Shown here one piece after another: positions 24,648 to 34,675 of a stretch of DNA of 64,000 nucleotides. The DNA is taken from contig JANNPX010000006.1 in NCBI GenBank assembly GCA_031400455.1, positions 56,205-120,204 of the forward strand, in the 5' to 3' direction. Each line of letters starts with the position of its first letter. Position 1 is the stretch's first letter. The notes under the pieces were generated by a model, which did not search any database, had not been told where the DNA came from, and was given only the letters and a program-made list of their open reading frames with translations. The position numbers and the translations under genes were made by a program. Origin of the DNA: JANXYW01 sp031400455 (GTDB taxonomy: Bacteria; Chloroflexota; Dehalococcoidia; DSTF01; JACRBR01).

Positions 24648-24693
24648 CCCTCTCCACAGTGTGGAGAGGGGTGGGCCAACGGCCGGGGTGAGG
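24648..24693. repeat. Palindromic repeat, family A
   Basis: CCCTCTCCACA faces TGTGGAGAGGG, followed by GTGGGCCAACGGCCGGGGTGAGG. This is the most symmetric of the three family A copies; it differs from 1978-2022 at only a few positions. Confidence 0.85.
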
Positions 24694-24699
24694 CGACAA

Positions 24700-25068
24700 C
24701 TAGAAGTCGTCGTCCCCACCGAAGTCATCATCATCGCCGCTGCCCGACATGACGGATTCGGGGTCTTCGCCGCGCTCGATGCGCGAAACCATGTCTTCGA
24801 ACTCGGGTCCGAGGTCTTCGCCGGCTTCGTCCCCCATCCGGCGGGCCCAGCGAGCCACTGACTTCGGATCGCTCTCATCAAGTCCGTCCATGCTCGAAGG
24901 ATCGTCGAGGCTGATGCGACCGCCATGCACCGCGAACTTCGACATCACCCGCGAGAGCCGCGCGCTGCCGCAGTGTTCGCACTTCGCTCGCACAGGCGCG
25001 GAGACACTACGCACGAACACGGACGTCCGGCGCTTGCAGGCTAGGCAGAGGTACTCGTAGATCGGCAT
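24700..25068 (-). CDS. FmdB-type zinc-ribbon protein (copy 2, acidic tail)
   Basis: A 122-residue FmdB-family protein: MPIYEYLCLACKRRTS and CEHCGSARLSRVMSKFA form the two-CxxC zinc ribbon. The middle contains SVARWARRMGDEAGEDLGPEFEDMV, and the tail is strongly acidic (DDDDFGGDDDF). It shares the N-terminal ribbon and a basic linker with copy 1 and probably arose by duplication. Role unknown; a nucleic-acid or protein-binding regulator is the usual guess. It is the upstream member of a same-strand pair separated by repeat DNA. Confidence 0.88.
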   Translation of the reverse strand: MPIYEYLCLACKRRTSVFVRSVSAPVRAKCEHCGSARLSRVMSKFAVHGGRISLDDPSSMDGLDESDPKSVARWARRMGDEAGEDLGPEFEDMVSRIERGEDPESVMSGSGDDDDFGGDDDF

Positions 25069-25108
25069 CGCAATCCAGATAACACACGCACGGAGCTACC
25101 AGCAACTC

Positions 25109-25486
25109 TCAGCGATCCGGCCGCACGGCATCTTCGATGTGGATGATGTTCTGCAGCAGCCCGTCCGCAGCCAGCTCGATCGCTACAACGTCGATGCGCA
25201 GCGGCAACTCCGCAGCGTCAGGGTGCTGCTCGACGTAGCGATCTGCGGCCAACAGCAGCTTCTTCGCCTTCGTGCGGGTGATCGACAGTGCCGCCATCCC
25301 CGGATAGGCGCCGCGCCGCGTTCGCACCTCGACGAAAACGAGCGCATCCGCATCGCGCGCGATCAGGTCGATCTCCGCATCGCGCACGCGGAACTTCCGC
25401 CCGACGATGCGGTACCCCTTCGCCTCGAGGTGCGCCGCGGCCGTGCGCTCGCCGAAGTCGCCGAGCGCCTGCCGTTCGCTAGGCAA
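25109..25486 (-). CDS. YraN/UPF0102 family endonuclease-like protein
   Basis: A 125-residue protein with the UPF0102 pattern: ALGDFGERTAAAHLEAKGYRIVGRKFRVRDAEIDLIARDADALVFVEVRTR. This is a PD-(D/E)xK nuclease core (Glu in GE, Asp in EIDLI, then FVEVRTR). The last Lys of the motif is Arg-rich here, as in many family members. YraN proteins are widespread, usually beside rnhB, and are presumed DNA-structure or Holliday-junction nucleases. The start overlaps the end of rnhB by eight bases, which implies coupling. Confidence 0.92.
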   Translation of the reverse strand: MPSERQALGDFGERTAAAHLEAKGYRIVGRKFRVRDAEIDLIARDADALVFVEVRTRRGAYPGMAALSITRTKAKKLLLAADRYVEQHPDAAELPLRIDVVAIELAADGLLQNIIHIEDAVRPDR

Positions 25487-26168
25487 GCGCGGCGAGCTCC
25501 GCAGCTTGCGCGACGGAAGCCGTCATCGGTACCGGCAATCCGCGCGCCTTCAGCGCCGCGCGCACCGGCGCGAACAGGCGCCGGTGAATCGCGCACGGCC
25601 CATGCTCGTCAAGCGCGCGCTTGTGCTCCGGTGTGGCGTAGCCGGCATTGTGATCGAAGCCGTATGCCGGATACATCGGGTGGTACTCGGCCATGATCGC
25701 GTCGCGCGCAACCTTCGCGACGATCGACGCGGCCGCAATCGATGCGACAAGCGCGTCGCCGTGGATGATCGCGCGGTGCCGATAACGTGGCAGCGAGACC
25801 GCGTCGATGAGCAGCATGTCCGGGCGGCACGGCAGCGCCTCGATGGCCTGCAGCATCGCGTACTTGCGTGCCGCAGTGAGGCCGCGTTCGTCGATGTACT
25901 CGTGCGACGCGATGCCGACGCCCCAGGCGCATGCACTTCGGATCTCCTCGGCCAATCGCTCGCGTTCGTCGGCTGGAAGCATCTTGCTGTCGCGGAGATC
26001 GGACCACCACACACGGGCAAGCCCGGGGTCGAGTACGACGGCGCCGGCGACGACCGGGCCTGCGAGCGGTCCGCAGCCGGCTTCATCCACGCCGGCGACG
26101 TTCCGGTAGCCCTGCCTCCATGCAGAGAGCTCGGCGCTCAGCGTGGGCACCGCCTGATAGAGCCCCAT
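25479..26168 (-). CDS. rnhB: Ribonuclease HII
   Basis: A 229-residue RNase HII that cleaves RNA of RNA-DNA hybrids and single ribonucleotides in DNA. The catalytic start is VAGVDEAGCGPLAGPVVAGAVVL (Asp-Glu pair; the GRG of many homologues is GCG here), then LRDSKML, LLIDAVSLPRY (third Asp), ASIVAKVARDAIM (fourth Asp) and YGFDHNAGYATPEHKRAL. Length is ordinary. It is followed in overlap by the YraN gene, the usual bacterial arrangement. Confidence 0.95.
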   Translation of the reverse strand: MGLYQAVPTLSAELSAWRQGYRNVAGVDEAGCGPLAGPVVAGAVVLDPGLARVWWSDLRDSKMLPADERERLAEEIRSACAWGVGIASHEYIDERGLTAARKYAMLQAIEALPCRPDMLLIDAVSLPRYRHRAIIHGDALVASIAAASIVAKVARDAIMAEYHPMYPAYGFDHNAGYATPEHKRALDEHGPCAIHRRLFAPVRAALKARGLPVPMTASVAQAAELAALA

Positions 26169-26326
26169 CGAGTCGATGCTAGCACCGCCCGCCGCACGGT
26201 GTAAAGACGCGGGTTCGTTATGGTCTGTGGTCGCTCAATCGTGTCGAGCCTCGGTCAACGCGGCGCGTTGCGCCTACACTTCGTAGAGCGGGGTGCGGTG
26301 CCCTGATTGGATGAGGAGGTCGTTCG

Positions 26327-26515
26327 ATGCCAATTGTTCGGGTTGAGATGTTCCCGGGACGCACGCACGCGCAGAAGCAGGAGCTCGCACGCGCCATCAC
26401 CGAGGCGGTGGCAAACATCGCACTGACGACACCCGACGCAACCATTGTGATCTTCAGCGAGGTCGCGCGCGAAGACTGGGCCCAGGGTGGCAAGCTCGCT
26501 TCTGAGGAAGACTAA
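26327..26515 (+). CDS. 4-oxalocrotonate tautomerase family enzyme
   Basis: A 62-residue tautomerase. Pro follows the initiator Met (MPIVRVEMFPGRTHAQKQEL), and after Met removal it would be the catalytic base. The chain continues with ITEAVANIALTTPDATIVIFSEVAREDWAQGG, typical of the 4-OT/DmpI subfamily, which works as small oligomers. The substrate is unknown; such proteins isomerise keto-enol acids. GAGGAGG lies ten bases before the ATG. It stands alone between rnhB (divergent) and ftsH. Confidence 0.9.
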   Translation: MPIVRVEMFPGRTHAQKQELARAITEAVANIALTTPDATIVIFSEVAREDWAQGGKLASEED

Positions 26516-26654
26516 GGGTTCTGCCGATGGGATGCGCTCGCGGATGCGCGGATACTGAACCCGTGGCGCCCATGACGATACGACTGGCGTCGACGCGCGT
26601 ACTAGACAGGAGGCGGGACGCTTCTTCGCACTGCCGGTACGCCTTCGGAAGCTC

Positions 26655-26663
26655 TGTTATACT
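26655..26663 (+). promoter_or_regulatory. Candidate extended -10 promoter of ftsH
   Basis: TGTTATACT gives an extended -10 (TGn plus TATACT at 26658-26663) about 60 bases before the ftsH ATG. No convincing -35 hexamer is seen, which fits an extended -10 promoter. Confidence 0.5.
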
Positions 26664-26721
26664 GGTTCGACACACCCCGGCGCCCCCACGGCCCTTGCGG
26701 GGAAAAAGGTTAGGGTAACCC

Positions 26722-28713
<1,992 letters not shown>

Positions 28714-28739
28714 GTCGAGGCGCCGGCAAGCGATGCACG

Positions 28740-28767
28740 AGGGCTCCCCATGTGGGAGCCCTCTTTT
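28740..28767 (+). terminator. Intrinsic terminator after ftsH
   Basis: AGGGCTCCC faces GGGAGCCCT around a five-base loop, followed by CTTTTC. The hairpin is 27 bases after the ftsH stop codon. Confidence 0.85.
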
Positions 28768-28815
28768 CATTGTGCGGAACTCGCGACGGTCGCGACGCAT
28801 TGACGAGTAACAACC

Positions 28816-30705
28816 ATGGAACTGCTCCGATTCCAAAACGTCCAGTTGGACTACGGCCATCGCGACGTGCTTACCGACGTCAGCTTTCGCATCAACGAAG
28901 GCCAGAAGGTCGGCCTGATCGGCCCGAACGGCGCCGGCAAGACATCGATCGCGCGTCTCCTCTCCGGCGATGCCGCGATCAGCGGCGGCGCGATCACGCG
29001 CGCTGCCGGACTGCGCATCGGCTACGTGCGCCAGCACGTCGAACATGACGCGGCGGCGACGGTTCTCGACAGCATCCTCGCCGAGCAGCAGCGCGCGCTC
29101 GCCGTGCTGCGCGCGCATGAGCAGCGCATGGAGCACGCGGCGCCGGACAAGATCCAGGACGCCATTGATGCTTACGAGGCCGCCCGCCAAACGTACGAGC
29201 GCACCGGCGGCGAAGGGCTACGAGCGCGGGCATCAGCCATGCTGGATGCGCTCGGGCTCGCGGGCCGCGGCGATCAGCTCGTCGGCGCGCTCTCCGGCGG
29301 CGAAAAGAACGTGCTGTCACTCACGCAAGCGCTACTTGCGGAGCCGGACCTGTTAGTGCTGGACGAGCCGGGCAACCACCTGGACTTCGCAGGCATCGCC
29401 TGGCTCGAAGGGTTTCTGGCCCGCTTCCGCGGCGCCGTGCTTCTGATCTCGCACAACCGCTATCTTCTCGATCGCGTCGTCGGCGGCATCCTGCATCTCG
29501 AAGATGGGCACGTCACGGCGTACGTCGGCAACTACTCTGCGTACCGGGCGACGGTCCTGCGAGCCAAGCTCGCGCAGCGCGCCGATTACGTTGCCGACCA
29601 GAAGCGCCTGGCGCAACTCGAAGAGCTCGTGAAGCGTTTCGAAGAGTTCGCAAGGCGCACGGCGGATCCGGCCTGGGGCAAACGACTGCGCGCGCGCAAG
29701 TCGCAGCTCAAGCGAGCGCGCGAGGACGCCACCGAGAAACCAACGTCGGAAGCCTCAAAGATACGCATGAACTTCACATCGGAGGCCAGCCGCGCGGACA
29801 TCGCGCTGCAGGTACGCGGCTACCGTAAGGCGTTCGGCGAGCGGGTTCTCTTCGACGGCGCGGACCTGGAGATCAAGTGCGGCGAGCGTGTCGCGATGCT
29901 CGGTCCCAACGGATGCGGCAAAACCACGCTGCTGCGGGAGATCGTCGCCGACGGCGCATGGGACCACAACACGCTGCGCATCGGCCCCAGTTTGCGGGTC
30001 GGCTACTGCGCGCAGGAACAGGAGGTGCTGGACGACGACCGCACGGTGCTGGGCCAGATGATCGCTGACGGGGTGAATAGCCGCGACCGCGCCTTCAACC
30101 TGCTGCGCCAGTTCATGTTCGTACGCGACGACCTGGATAAGCGCGTTGGTGCCCTCTCGGGCGGCGAACGGAATCGGCTGCAACTCGCACGACTGATCGC
30201 GCAACAGCCGGATTTCTTGATCCTCGACGAGCCCACGAATCACCTGGACATCCCGGCGTGCGAGGCTATTGAGGAAGCGCTGATGGATTTCCAGGGCACG
30301 ATCCTCGCGGTGTCGCACGACCGCTACTTCCTCGATAAGATCGCGGGGCGCGTCGTCGAAGTCAGCGACGGCGGATTCGCATCGTACGAGGGGAACTTCT
30401 CCGAGTATTGGGCGGAGCATCACGCCACTCCTGCCACCAGCGCCGGCCGCATCAGCACGCGCAGGCAGGAGCGCGAGCGGCCAGTGCGCACGAGTGCGCC
30501 CGCCCGCACGGCGCGTACCAGCGAGCTGCAGTCCCGGATCGAGGAGGCTGAACGCGAGCGGGCCGCGCTGGAGAAACGCGCCTCGGACGCCTTCACGCGG
30601 GGCGATCATCGTGAGGGCACGCGCGCTGCGACGCTGCTCGAGCAGCATCGATCGCGGTTGGAGAAACTATACGCGCGTTGGATCGCGGAGGAAGACGCTA
30701 GTTGA
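28816..30705 (+). CDS. ABC-F family ATPase (ribosome-associated)
   Basis: A 629-residue protein with two ABC ATPase domains and no membrane segment, the ABC-F layout (EttA/Uup type). Domain 1: Walker A GLIGPNGAGKTS, signature LSGGEKNVLSL, Walker B LLVLDEPGNHLD. A charged interdomain linker follows (KRFEEFARRTADPAWGKRLRARKSQLKR). Domain 2: MLGPNGCGKTT, LSGGERNRLQLARLI, LILDEPTNHLD. A C-terminal coiled-coil extension (ELQSRIEEAERERAALEKRA) resembles the Uup tail. Such proteins act on the ribosomal E site or give antibiotic protection; the specific job is not clear. The 3' end overlaps the archaellin-like gene by eight bases, tail to tail. Confidence 0.92.
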   Translation: MELLRFQNVQLDYGHRDVLTDVSFRINEGQKVGLIGPNGAGKTSIARLLSGDAAISGGAITRAAGLRIGYVRQHVEHDAAATVLDSILAEQQRALAVLRAHEQRMEHAAPDKIQDAIDAYEAARQTYERTGGEGLRARASAMLDALGLAGRGDQLVGALSGGEKNVLSLTQALLAEPDLLVLDEPGNHLDFAGIAWLEGFLARFRGAVLLISHNRYLLDRVVGGILHLEDGHVTAYVGNYSAYRATVLRAKLAQRADYVADQKRLAQLEELVKRFEEFARRTADPAWGKRLRARKSQLKRAREDATEKPTSEASKIRMNFTSEASRADIALQVRGYRKAFGERVLFDGADLEIKCGERVAMLGPNGCGKTTLLREIVADGAWDHNTLRIGPSLRVGYCAQEQEVLDDDRTVLGQMIADGVNSRDRAFNLLRQFMFVRDDLDKRVGALSGGERNRLQLARLIAQQPDFLILDEPTNHLDIPACEAIEEALMDFQGTILAVSHDRYFLDKIAGRVVEVSDGGFASYEGNFSEYWAEHHATPATSAGRISTRRQERERPVRTSAPARTARTSELQSRIEEAERERAALEKRASDAFTRGDHREGTRAATLLEQHRSRLEKLYARWIAEEDAS

Positions 30706-31288
30706 GGTTGTTGATGATCTGCAGCGCCGGCGGGGTCATGCGCTGGATGACCATGTAGGACCCCGTCGGCGGCTTCACCTCGAGCGTGAACAACTGGTTC
30801 GTCCCGACGGTAAGCCCCGCACCTGCGAGGTCGATGCTGATCCGGATCAACTCGCCGGGCTCCAGCAACGTGTTCGCGTTGCCGGTGATCGGTGTCGCCG
30901 TATAGGCCAGGTCGGGAATCACCGTGGCGCTGTCGATATACGTAATCACGGTGCGATTCGTCACGGCGCCTGGATCGAGGTTCACAGAGTCGCCGCCGGC
31001 GGCGAGCGTCATGTCAAAGTCGAGCGTCGTGATGCTCGTGCCGTTCGACGCGGCGATCACGCTGCTTGAAAGCTCCATCGTGCCGCGGGTCTTGGCGAGG
31101 CCGGCGTAGACGGCCTCCTTCCCCCGCTCGGAGCTGAAGAGGCCTGTGCTGAGCACCACGAACGCGAACACCGCCGCCACCACCACGAAGGCAATGAGGA
31201 TGATGGCTGTCTCGAGTCCGGTGACGCCGCGCTCGTCGCGCAGTCGGATGATTGCCGCCCGAAGCTTCTTCACGTACTCCCCCGCCAC
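30698..31288 (-). CDS. Archaellin/type IV pilin-like protein with class III signal peptide
   Basis: A 196-residue protein with an N-terminus in the style of archaeal flagellins: a short basic leader ending LRDERG, then VTGLETAIILIAFVVVAAVFAFVVLSTGLF, where prepilin-peptidase cleavage after Gly would expose the hydrophobic polymerisation helix. The following SSERGKEAVYAGLAKTRGTMELSSSVIA is also archaellin-like. The rest is a beta-rich domain (TTLDFDMTLAAGGDSVNL, ISIDLAGAGLTVG). Start codons are GTG: 31288 as given, or 31273, which has GGGGGAG just before it. No archaellum motor or peptidase gene is nearby. It may be a filament or pilin-like surface subunit. Confidence 0.8.
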   Translation of the reverse strand: MAGEYVKKLRAAIIRLRDERGVTGLETAIILIAFVVVAAVFAFVVLSTGLFSSERGKEAVYAGLAKTRGTMELSSSVIAASNGTSITTLDFDMTLAAGGDSVNLDPGAVTNRTVITYIDSATVIPDLAYTATPITGNANTLLEPGELIRISIDLAGAGLTVGTNQLFTLEVKPPTGSYMVIQRMTPPALQIINNLN

Positions 31289-31430
31289 GAACGAGCTAGT
31301 TAGTCGCTCGCGTCTTATGTCGCGTCGAAGCGTCCACCCCTAGGTGAACCCCCTTACGTGAATGGTCGGCGTCGGCGCCCCCAGCTTTAGGGCTGAGCGT
31401 AAGCGATGATGCGAGTAGAATGGCCGGTGC

Positions 31431-31766
31431 ATGGTGCAGCAACCCAGAACACTCGCTGAATTCATCGACGCCATCCGCGAGGGACTCGTATGCGATCGCT
31501 GCGGCGCGTACGTCGGCGGCCTCGCGCGAAAGCGCTTTCTGCCGGCTCCCTACCCGGTGGCGCTCGACAAGATCGGCACGGACGACGAGGCCGAGGCGCT
31601 CGTCGGCTTCGAGTGGCACATGGTGAACCTGCTGCGTCAGGGCAAGTTCGTCATCAGCCACCCGGAACGCGACGGAGAGTGCATCACGTTCCGGGAATGG
31701 GCGGCCGGAGATGATGAGGACGATGTCGACGACGACGAACTCGGGGACGATAGCCGCGATTCGTAG
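31431..31766 (+). CDS. Hypothetical protein with one CxxC and an acidic tail
   Basis: A 111-residue protein that I do not recognise. It has VCDRCGAYVGGLARKRFLPAPYPVAL near the N-terminus, with a single CxxC that could be half of a metal site. A helical middle follows (EALVGFEWHMVNLLRQGKF), and the tail is very acidic (DDEDDVDDDELGDD). It has no signal peptide or membrane helix. Codon use is like its neighbours. It is followed on the same strand by a small zinc-ribbon gene and then the sigma factor, which may or may not be one transcript. The start ATG at 31431 lacks an obvious ribosome binding site. Confidence 0.6.
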   Translation: MVQQPRTLAEFIDAIREGLVCDRCGAYVGGLARKRFLPAPYPVALDKIGTDDEAEALVGFEWHMVNLLRQGKFVISHPERDGECITFREWAAGDDEDDVDDDELGDDSRDS

Positions 31767-31881
31767 TCGCAGCCCCTGAGTATCCACCGCCTCTATACCG
31801 CGCATCAAACTGTCGCAGATGAACGTCCAATAGCTATAGAAGGCAAGCCGGAGCCGTTGTACAATACGACTGGAGTGGTGC

Positions 31882-32064
31882 ATGAACGCCCCTGAAGGCA
31901 ACGAAACCCGCCCGGCGCCCCCTCTTCGCGACGTGCGGCTGGGCGAGCCGGAATGTCCGCGTTGCCATAAACAGTTCACGGCGAGCTATTGGAGCGGCGG
32001 GGTGATGGTCCAGGCACGATGTCTGAGTTGCGACCTCAAATGGCCTCTGCCGGACGTCGTCTGA
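31882..32064 (+). CDS. Small zinc-ribbon protein
   Basis: A 60-residue protein with two CxxC knuckles, CPRCHKQF and CLSCDLKW, 20 or so residues apart, the layout of a four-Cys zinc ribbon. The first 25 residues are polar and Pro-rich. There is no known family name. It lies 106 bases before the sigma-70 gene on the same strand. A TACAAT hexamer at 31860-31865 may be the -10 of a promoter that would give a very short leader. The function could be nucleic-acid or protein binding. Confidence 0.65.
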   Translation: MNAPEGNETRPAPPLRDVRLGEPECPRCHKQFTASYWSGGVMVQARCLSCDLKWPLPDVV

Positions 32065-32170
32065 CGCCTCAGCCGTCCCCGGCAAAGCAGTCCATACACG
32101 GTCTTTGACGCTTGCCCTGCGGACGCGAAATGCGCACGTGGGTACACAAGTGGTGATATTCGGGTGAGGA

Positions 32171-33565
32171 ATGGTTAAGCAAAAGGAACGCAGCCGGAAC
32201 GGCCTGTCAGACATGGTGCCGGAGAAGACAGCAGATCCGAAGGATCGCACGCGCAGCGTCCCCGCCATCAAGCCTGAGGTCGAGGAGCCGCTGGGCGAAA
32301 CGCCAGATTCCGTCGAGCTCTATCTCAACGAGATCGCCCGCTACAAGCTGCTGCGCCCGGACGAAGAGGTGTCGCTGGCCAAGCAGATCGAGAGCGGCCG
32401 CATCCTGGATGAGCTGAGTGATGCCTTCATGGAGGAGCAACTCACCGTCCCGACGATGGAGCAGCTCACCGTCAGTCTGCTCAAGGAACTGGTCGAAGCC
32501 GCCGGCCTCGTCCGCCGGTCAAAGGCGCTGAAGGGCTTCCCGCAACGCGGCGCGCTCGTCGATCAGTTGAACTTCGAGCCGCTTCGTGACGTCATTCAGG
32601 ACAGGATGGACGAAGAGTTTGAAGCGCAGGTCGTCGCGTCGACCAAACGGAGTCCGGCGCAGGTGCGGACGCTGCTGATCACAATCGCAGTTGCGCAGCG
32701 CGGCTTCCCCGAGTCGGCACACAAGGCGCTCGAAGAAGCACTACAGCTCGTCAAGAACGGAACCACCCGTCCGACAGACCGCTCGCTCGCAGCGAGGCTG
32801 AAGGTGCTCGTCCCGCACGTCCGCACGGCGCGCGAAATCGCGCAGCGTGCCGAAGAGCACATGGTCAACGCCAACCTCCGGCTCGTCGTGAGCGTCGCAA
32901 AGAAGTACGCGGGTCGCGGCATGCCGCTGATGGACCTCATCCAAGAGGGCAACGGCGGACTCATGCGCGCGGTCGAAAAGTTCGAGCACCGGCGCGGCTT
33001 CCGCTTCAGCACCTACGCGACGTGGTGGATCCGCCAGGCCGTCGGCCGCGCAATCGCCGACAAGGGCCGCACGATCCGCCTGCCCATCCACATCACCGAG
33101 CTGATCTCGAAGTACTCGCAGGCGCGCGAGCGTCTGTTCCAGCGTCTCGGCCGCGAGCCGAAGACGGCCGAGCTGTCGAAGCTGATGGGCATGCCGCCGG
33201 ACAAGGTACGCGAAGCGGCGCGCGCGCTGCGGCAGTCCGTCGTGTCGCTCGAGACACCGGTCGGCGAAGAGGAAGAAGGCACCCTCGGCAGCGTCTTGGA
33301 AGACGTCATGGCGCCGTCGCCCGAGGAAGAAGCGGGGCGCCAGTTGCTGCGTGAGCGCGTGCGAAACGCACTCGACGTGCTAACGCCGCGTGAGCGCACA
33401 GTGATCGAGTTGCGCTTCGGCATCAAGGACGGCCGCCCGCGCACGCTGGACATCGTCGGCAACGAACTCGGCGTCACCCGGGAGCGTGCCCGCCAGATCG
33501 AAGCTCAGGCGCTCGAGAAGCTGCGTCGCTCGAACGCCACGCTTCGCGGCGAGGGCGACTTCTAG
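32171..33565 (+). CDS. RNA polymerase sigma-70 factor, RpoD/SigA-like
   Basis: A 464-residue group 1 or 2 sigma factor. Region 1.2 is DSVELYLNEIARYKLLRPDEE, regions 2.1-2.4 run from NLRLVVSVAKKYAGRGMPLMDLIQEGNGGLM to FSTYATWWIRQAVGRAIADKGRTIRLP, region 3 contains ARERLFQRLGREPKTAEL, and region 4 has LTPRERTVIELRFGIKDGRPRTLDIVGNELGVTRERARQIEAQAL. There is no long region 1.1. In region 2.2 the near-universal GNIGLM is GNGGLM, and RIPVH is RLPIH, so it may be an alternative sigma rather than the housekeeping one. It directs RNA polymerase to -10/-35 promoters. Confidence 0.9.
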   Translation: MVKQKERSRNGLSDMVPEKTADPKDRTRSVPAIKPEVEEPLGETPDSVELYLNEIARYKLLRPDEEVSLAKQIESGRILDELSDAFMEEQLTVPTMEQLTVSLLKELVEAAGLVRRSKALKGFPQRGALVDQLNFEPLRDVIQDRMDEEFEAQVVASTKRSPAQVRTLLITIAVAQRGFPESAHKALEEALQLVKNGTTRPTDRSLAARLKVLVPHVRTAREIAQRAEEHMVNANLRLVVSVAKKYAGRGMPLMDLIQEGNGGLMRAVEKFEHRRGFRFSTYATWWIRQAVGRAIADKGRTIRLPIHITELISKYSQARERLFQRLGREPKTAELSKLMGMPPDKVREAARALRQSVVSLETPVGEEEEGTLGSVLEDVMAPSPEEEAGRQLLRERVRNALDVLTPRERTVIELRFGIKDGRPRTLDIVGNELGVTRERARQIEAQALEKLRRSNATLRGEGDF

Positions 33566-33644
33566 CAGATTGCCCGCAGGCTGCGTTCTGGACGGCCGGC
33601 CCTCCGGTCGTCGCCCACCGGCGCTCGACGATCTATAGTCCGGC

Positions 33645-34298
33645 ATGACCTCCTTCGAGCCGCCTGTGCAACAGGATGACGCGCTCGTCATAGCCGCGCT
33701 ACGTGCGGGCAATGAAGCAGCGTTCTCCCAACTGATTGACGAGTACAATGGCGCTCTTCAGCGTCTGGCGATGGTGTATGTGACCGACCGCTCGACGGCC
33801 GAAGATGTCGTGCAGGAAACGTGGATAGGGCTCCTGCAAAGCCTTCCTCGTTTCGAAGGACGATCGTCGCTCAAGACATGGATCTTCCGCATCCTCATGA
33901 ACTGCGCCCGCTCGCGTTCGCGTAAGGATTCGCGGTCCATCCCGTTCTCAGCTGCCTTCACGACGGACGATCGCGATGACGGCGATCCCGAACCACGCCG
34001 GTTCCGGCCGGGTTGGCTGCCGGGAGGAGGTCACTGGTTGCACGCACCCACCCGCTGGCAGCACGACCCCGAGCAGCACGCCCTGTCAGTTGAGACTCGC
34101 ACAGCGGTGCTGCTCGCCGTCGCAGCGCTACCGCCCCAGCAACGGGAAGTCATCACGCTTCGCGACATCGAAGGATTCGGGGCCGATGAAGTGTGTAACC
34201 TTCTGGGCCTCAGCGACACCAATCAACGAGTGCTGCTGCATCGGGCTCGGGCGAGAGTGCGGCGTGCGATCGAGCCGCATCTGGCGGTGAGCGTATGA
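33645..34298 (+). CDS. ECF-subfamily RNA polymerase sigma factor
   Basis: A 217-residue extracytoplasmic-function sigma factor. Region 2 spans AFSQLIDEYNGALQRLAMVYVTDRSTAEDVVQETWIGLLQSLPRFEGRSSLKTWIFRILMNCARSR. Region 4 is LLAVAALPPQQREVITLRDIEGFGADEVCNLLGLSDTNQRVLLHRARARVRRAIE with a helix-turn-helix. A linker of about 50 residues joins them. The stop codon overlaps the start of a zinc-finger anti-sigma gene (ATGA), a standard ECF operon. The stimulus is unknown; the anti-sigma factor here has no membrane helix, pointing to a cytoplasmic signal. Confidence 0.93.
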   Translation: MTSFEPPVQQDDALVIAALRAGNEAAFSQLIDEYNGALQRLAMVYVTDRSTAEDVVQETWIGLLQSLPRFEGRSSLKTWIFRILMNCARSRSRKDSRSIPFSAAFTTDDRDDGDPEPRRFRPGWLPGGGHWLHAPTRWQHDPEQHALSVETRTAVLLAVAALPPQQREVITLRDIEGFGADEVCNLLGLSDTNQRVLLHRARARVRRAIEPHLAVSV

Positions 34299-34549
34299 GC
34301 GGCCGGAGGGGTATGCGCTGCAGCGAGTTAGTGCGCTTGGTGACCGACTACCTGGAGGGCGCGCTCCCTGCACCCGAGCGGCTCCGCTTCGACGAACACA
34401 TGGCCGCGTGCGGCGCCTGCACCGCGCACCTGGATCAGATGCGCACCACCATCTCTGCTGTGGGGCAGTTGCGCGAAGCGGACATCGCGCCGGAGGCCCG
34501 CGACGCGCTGCTGCGGGCCTTCCGCGACTGGCGGACGCAGCCCACCTAG
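34295..34549 (+). CDS. Zinc-finger (zf-HC2) anti-sigma factor
   Basis: An 84-residue protein with the ZAS signature: MRCSELVRLVTDYLEGALPAPERLRFDEHMAACGACTAHLDQM, that is Cys-x(n)-His-x3-Cys-x2-Cys. This small domain binds and holds the partner ECF sigma, and zinc release under thiol stress is a common trigger. It has no membrane helix. The gene overlaps the ECF sigma gene by four bases. A second in-frame start (MRCSEL at 34313) is possible and would still include the whole domain. Confidence 0.9.
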   Translation: MSGRRGMRCSELVRLVTDYLEGALPAPERLRFDEHMAACGACTAHLDQMRTTISAVGQLREADIAPEARDALLRAFRDWRTQPT

Positions 34550-34675
34550 CGGTTTCCGCCGCTCCGAGCATGCGACACAGAGAAACTTGCAAACGGCCGC
34601 GTAACGTCCAAGCCAGGACGAGCACCATATGAGCAGGACCCAGCAATCGAGCGCGCATAGGAACGGAGGACAGTC

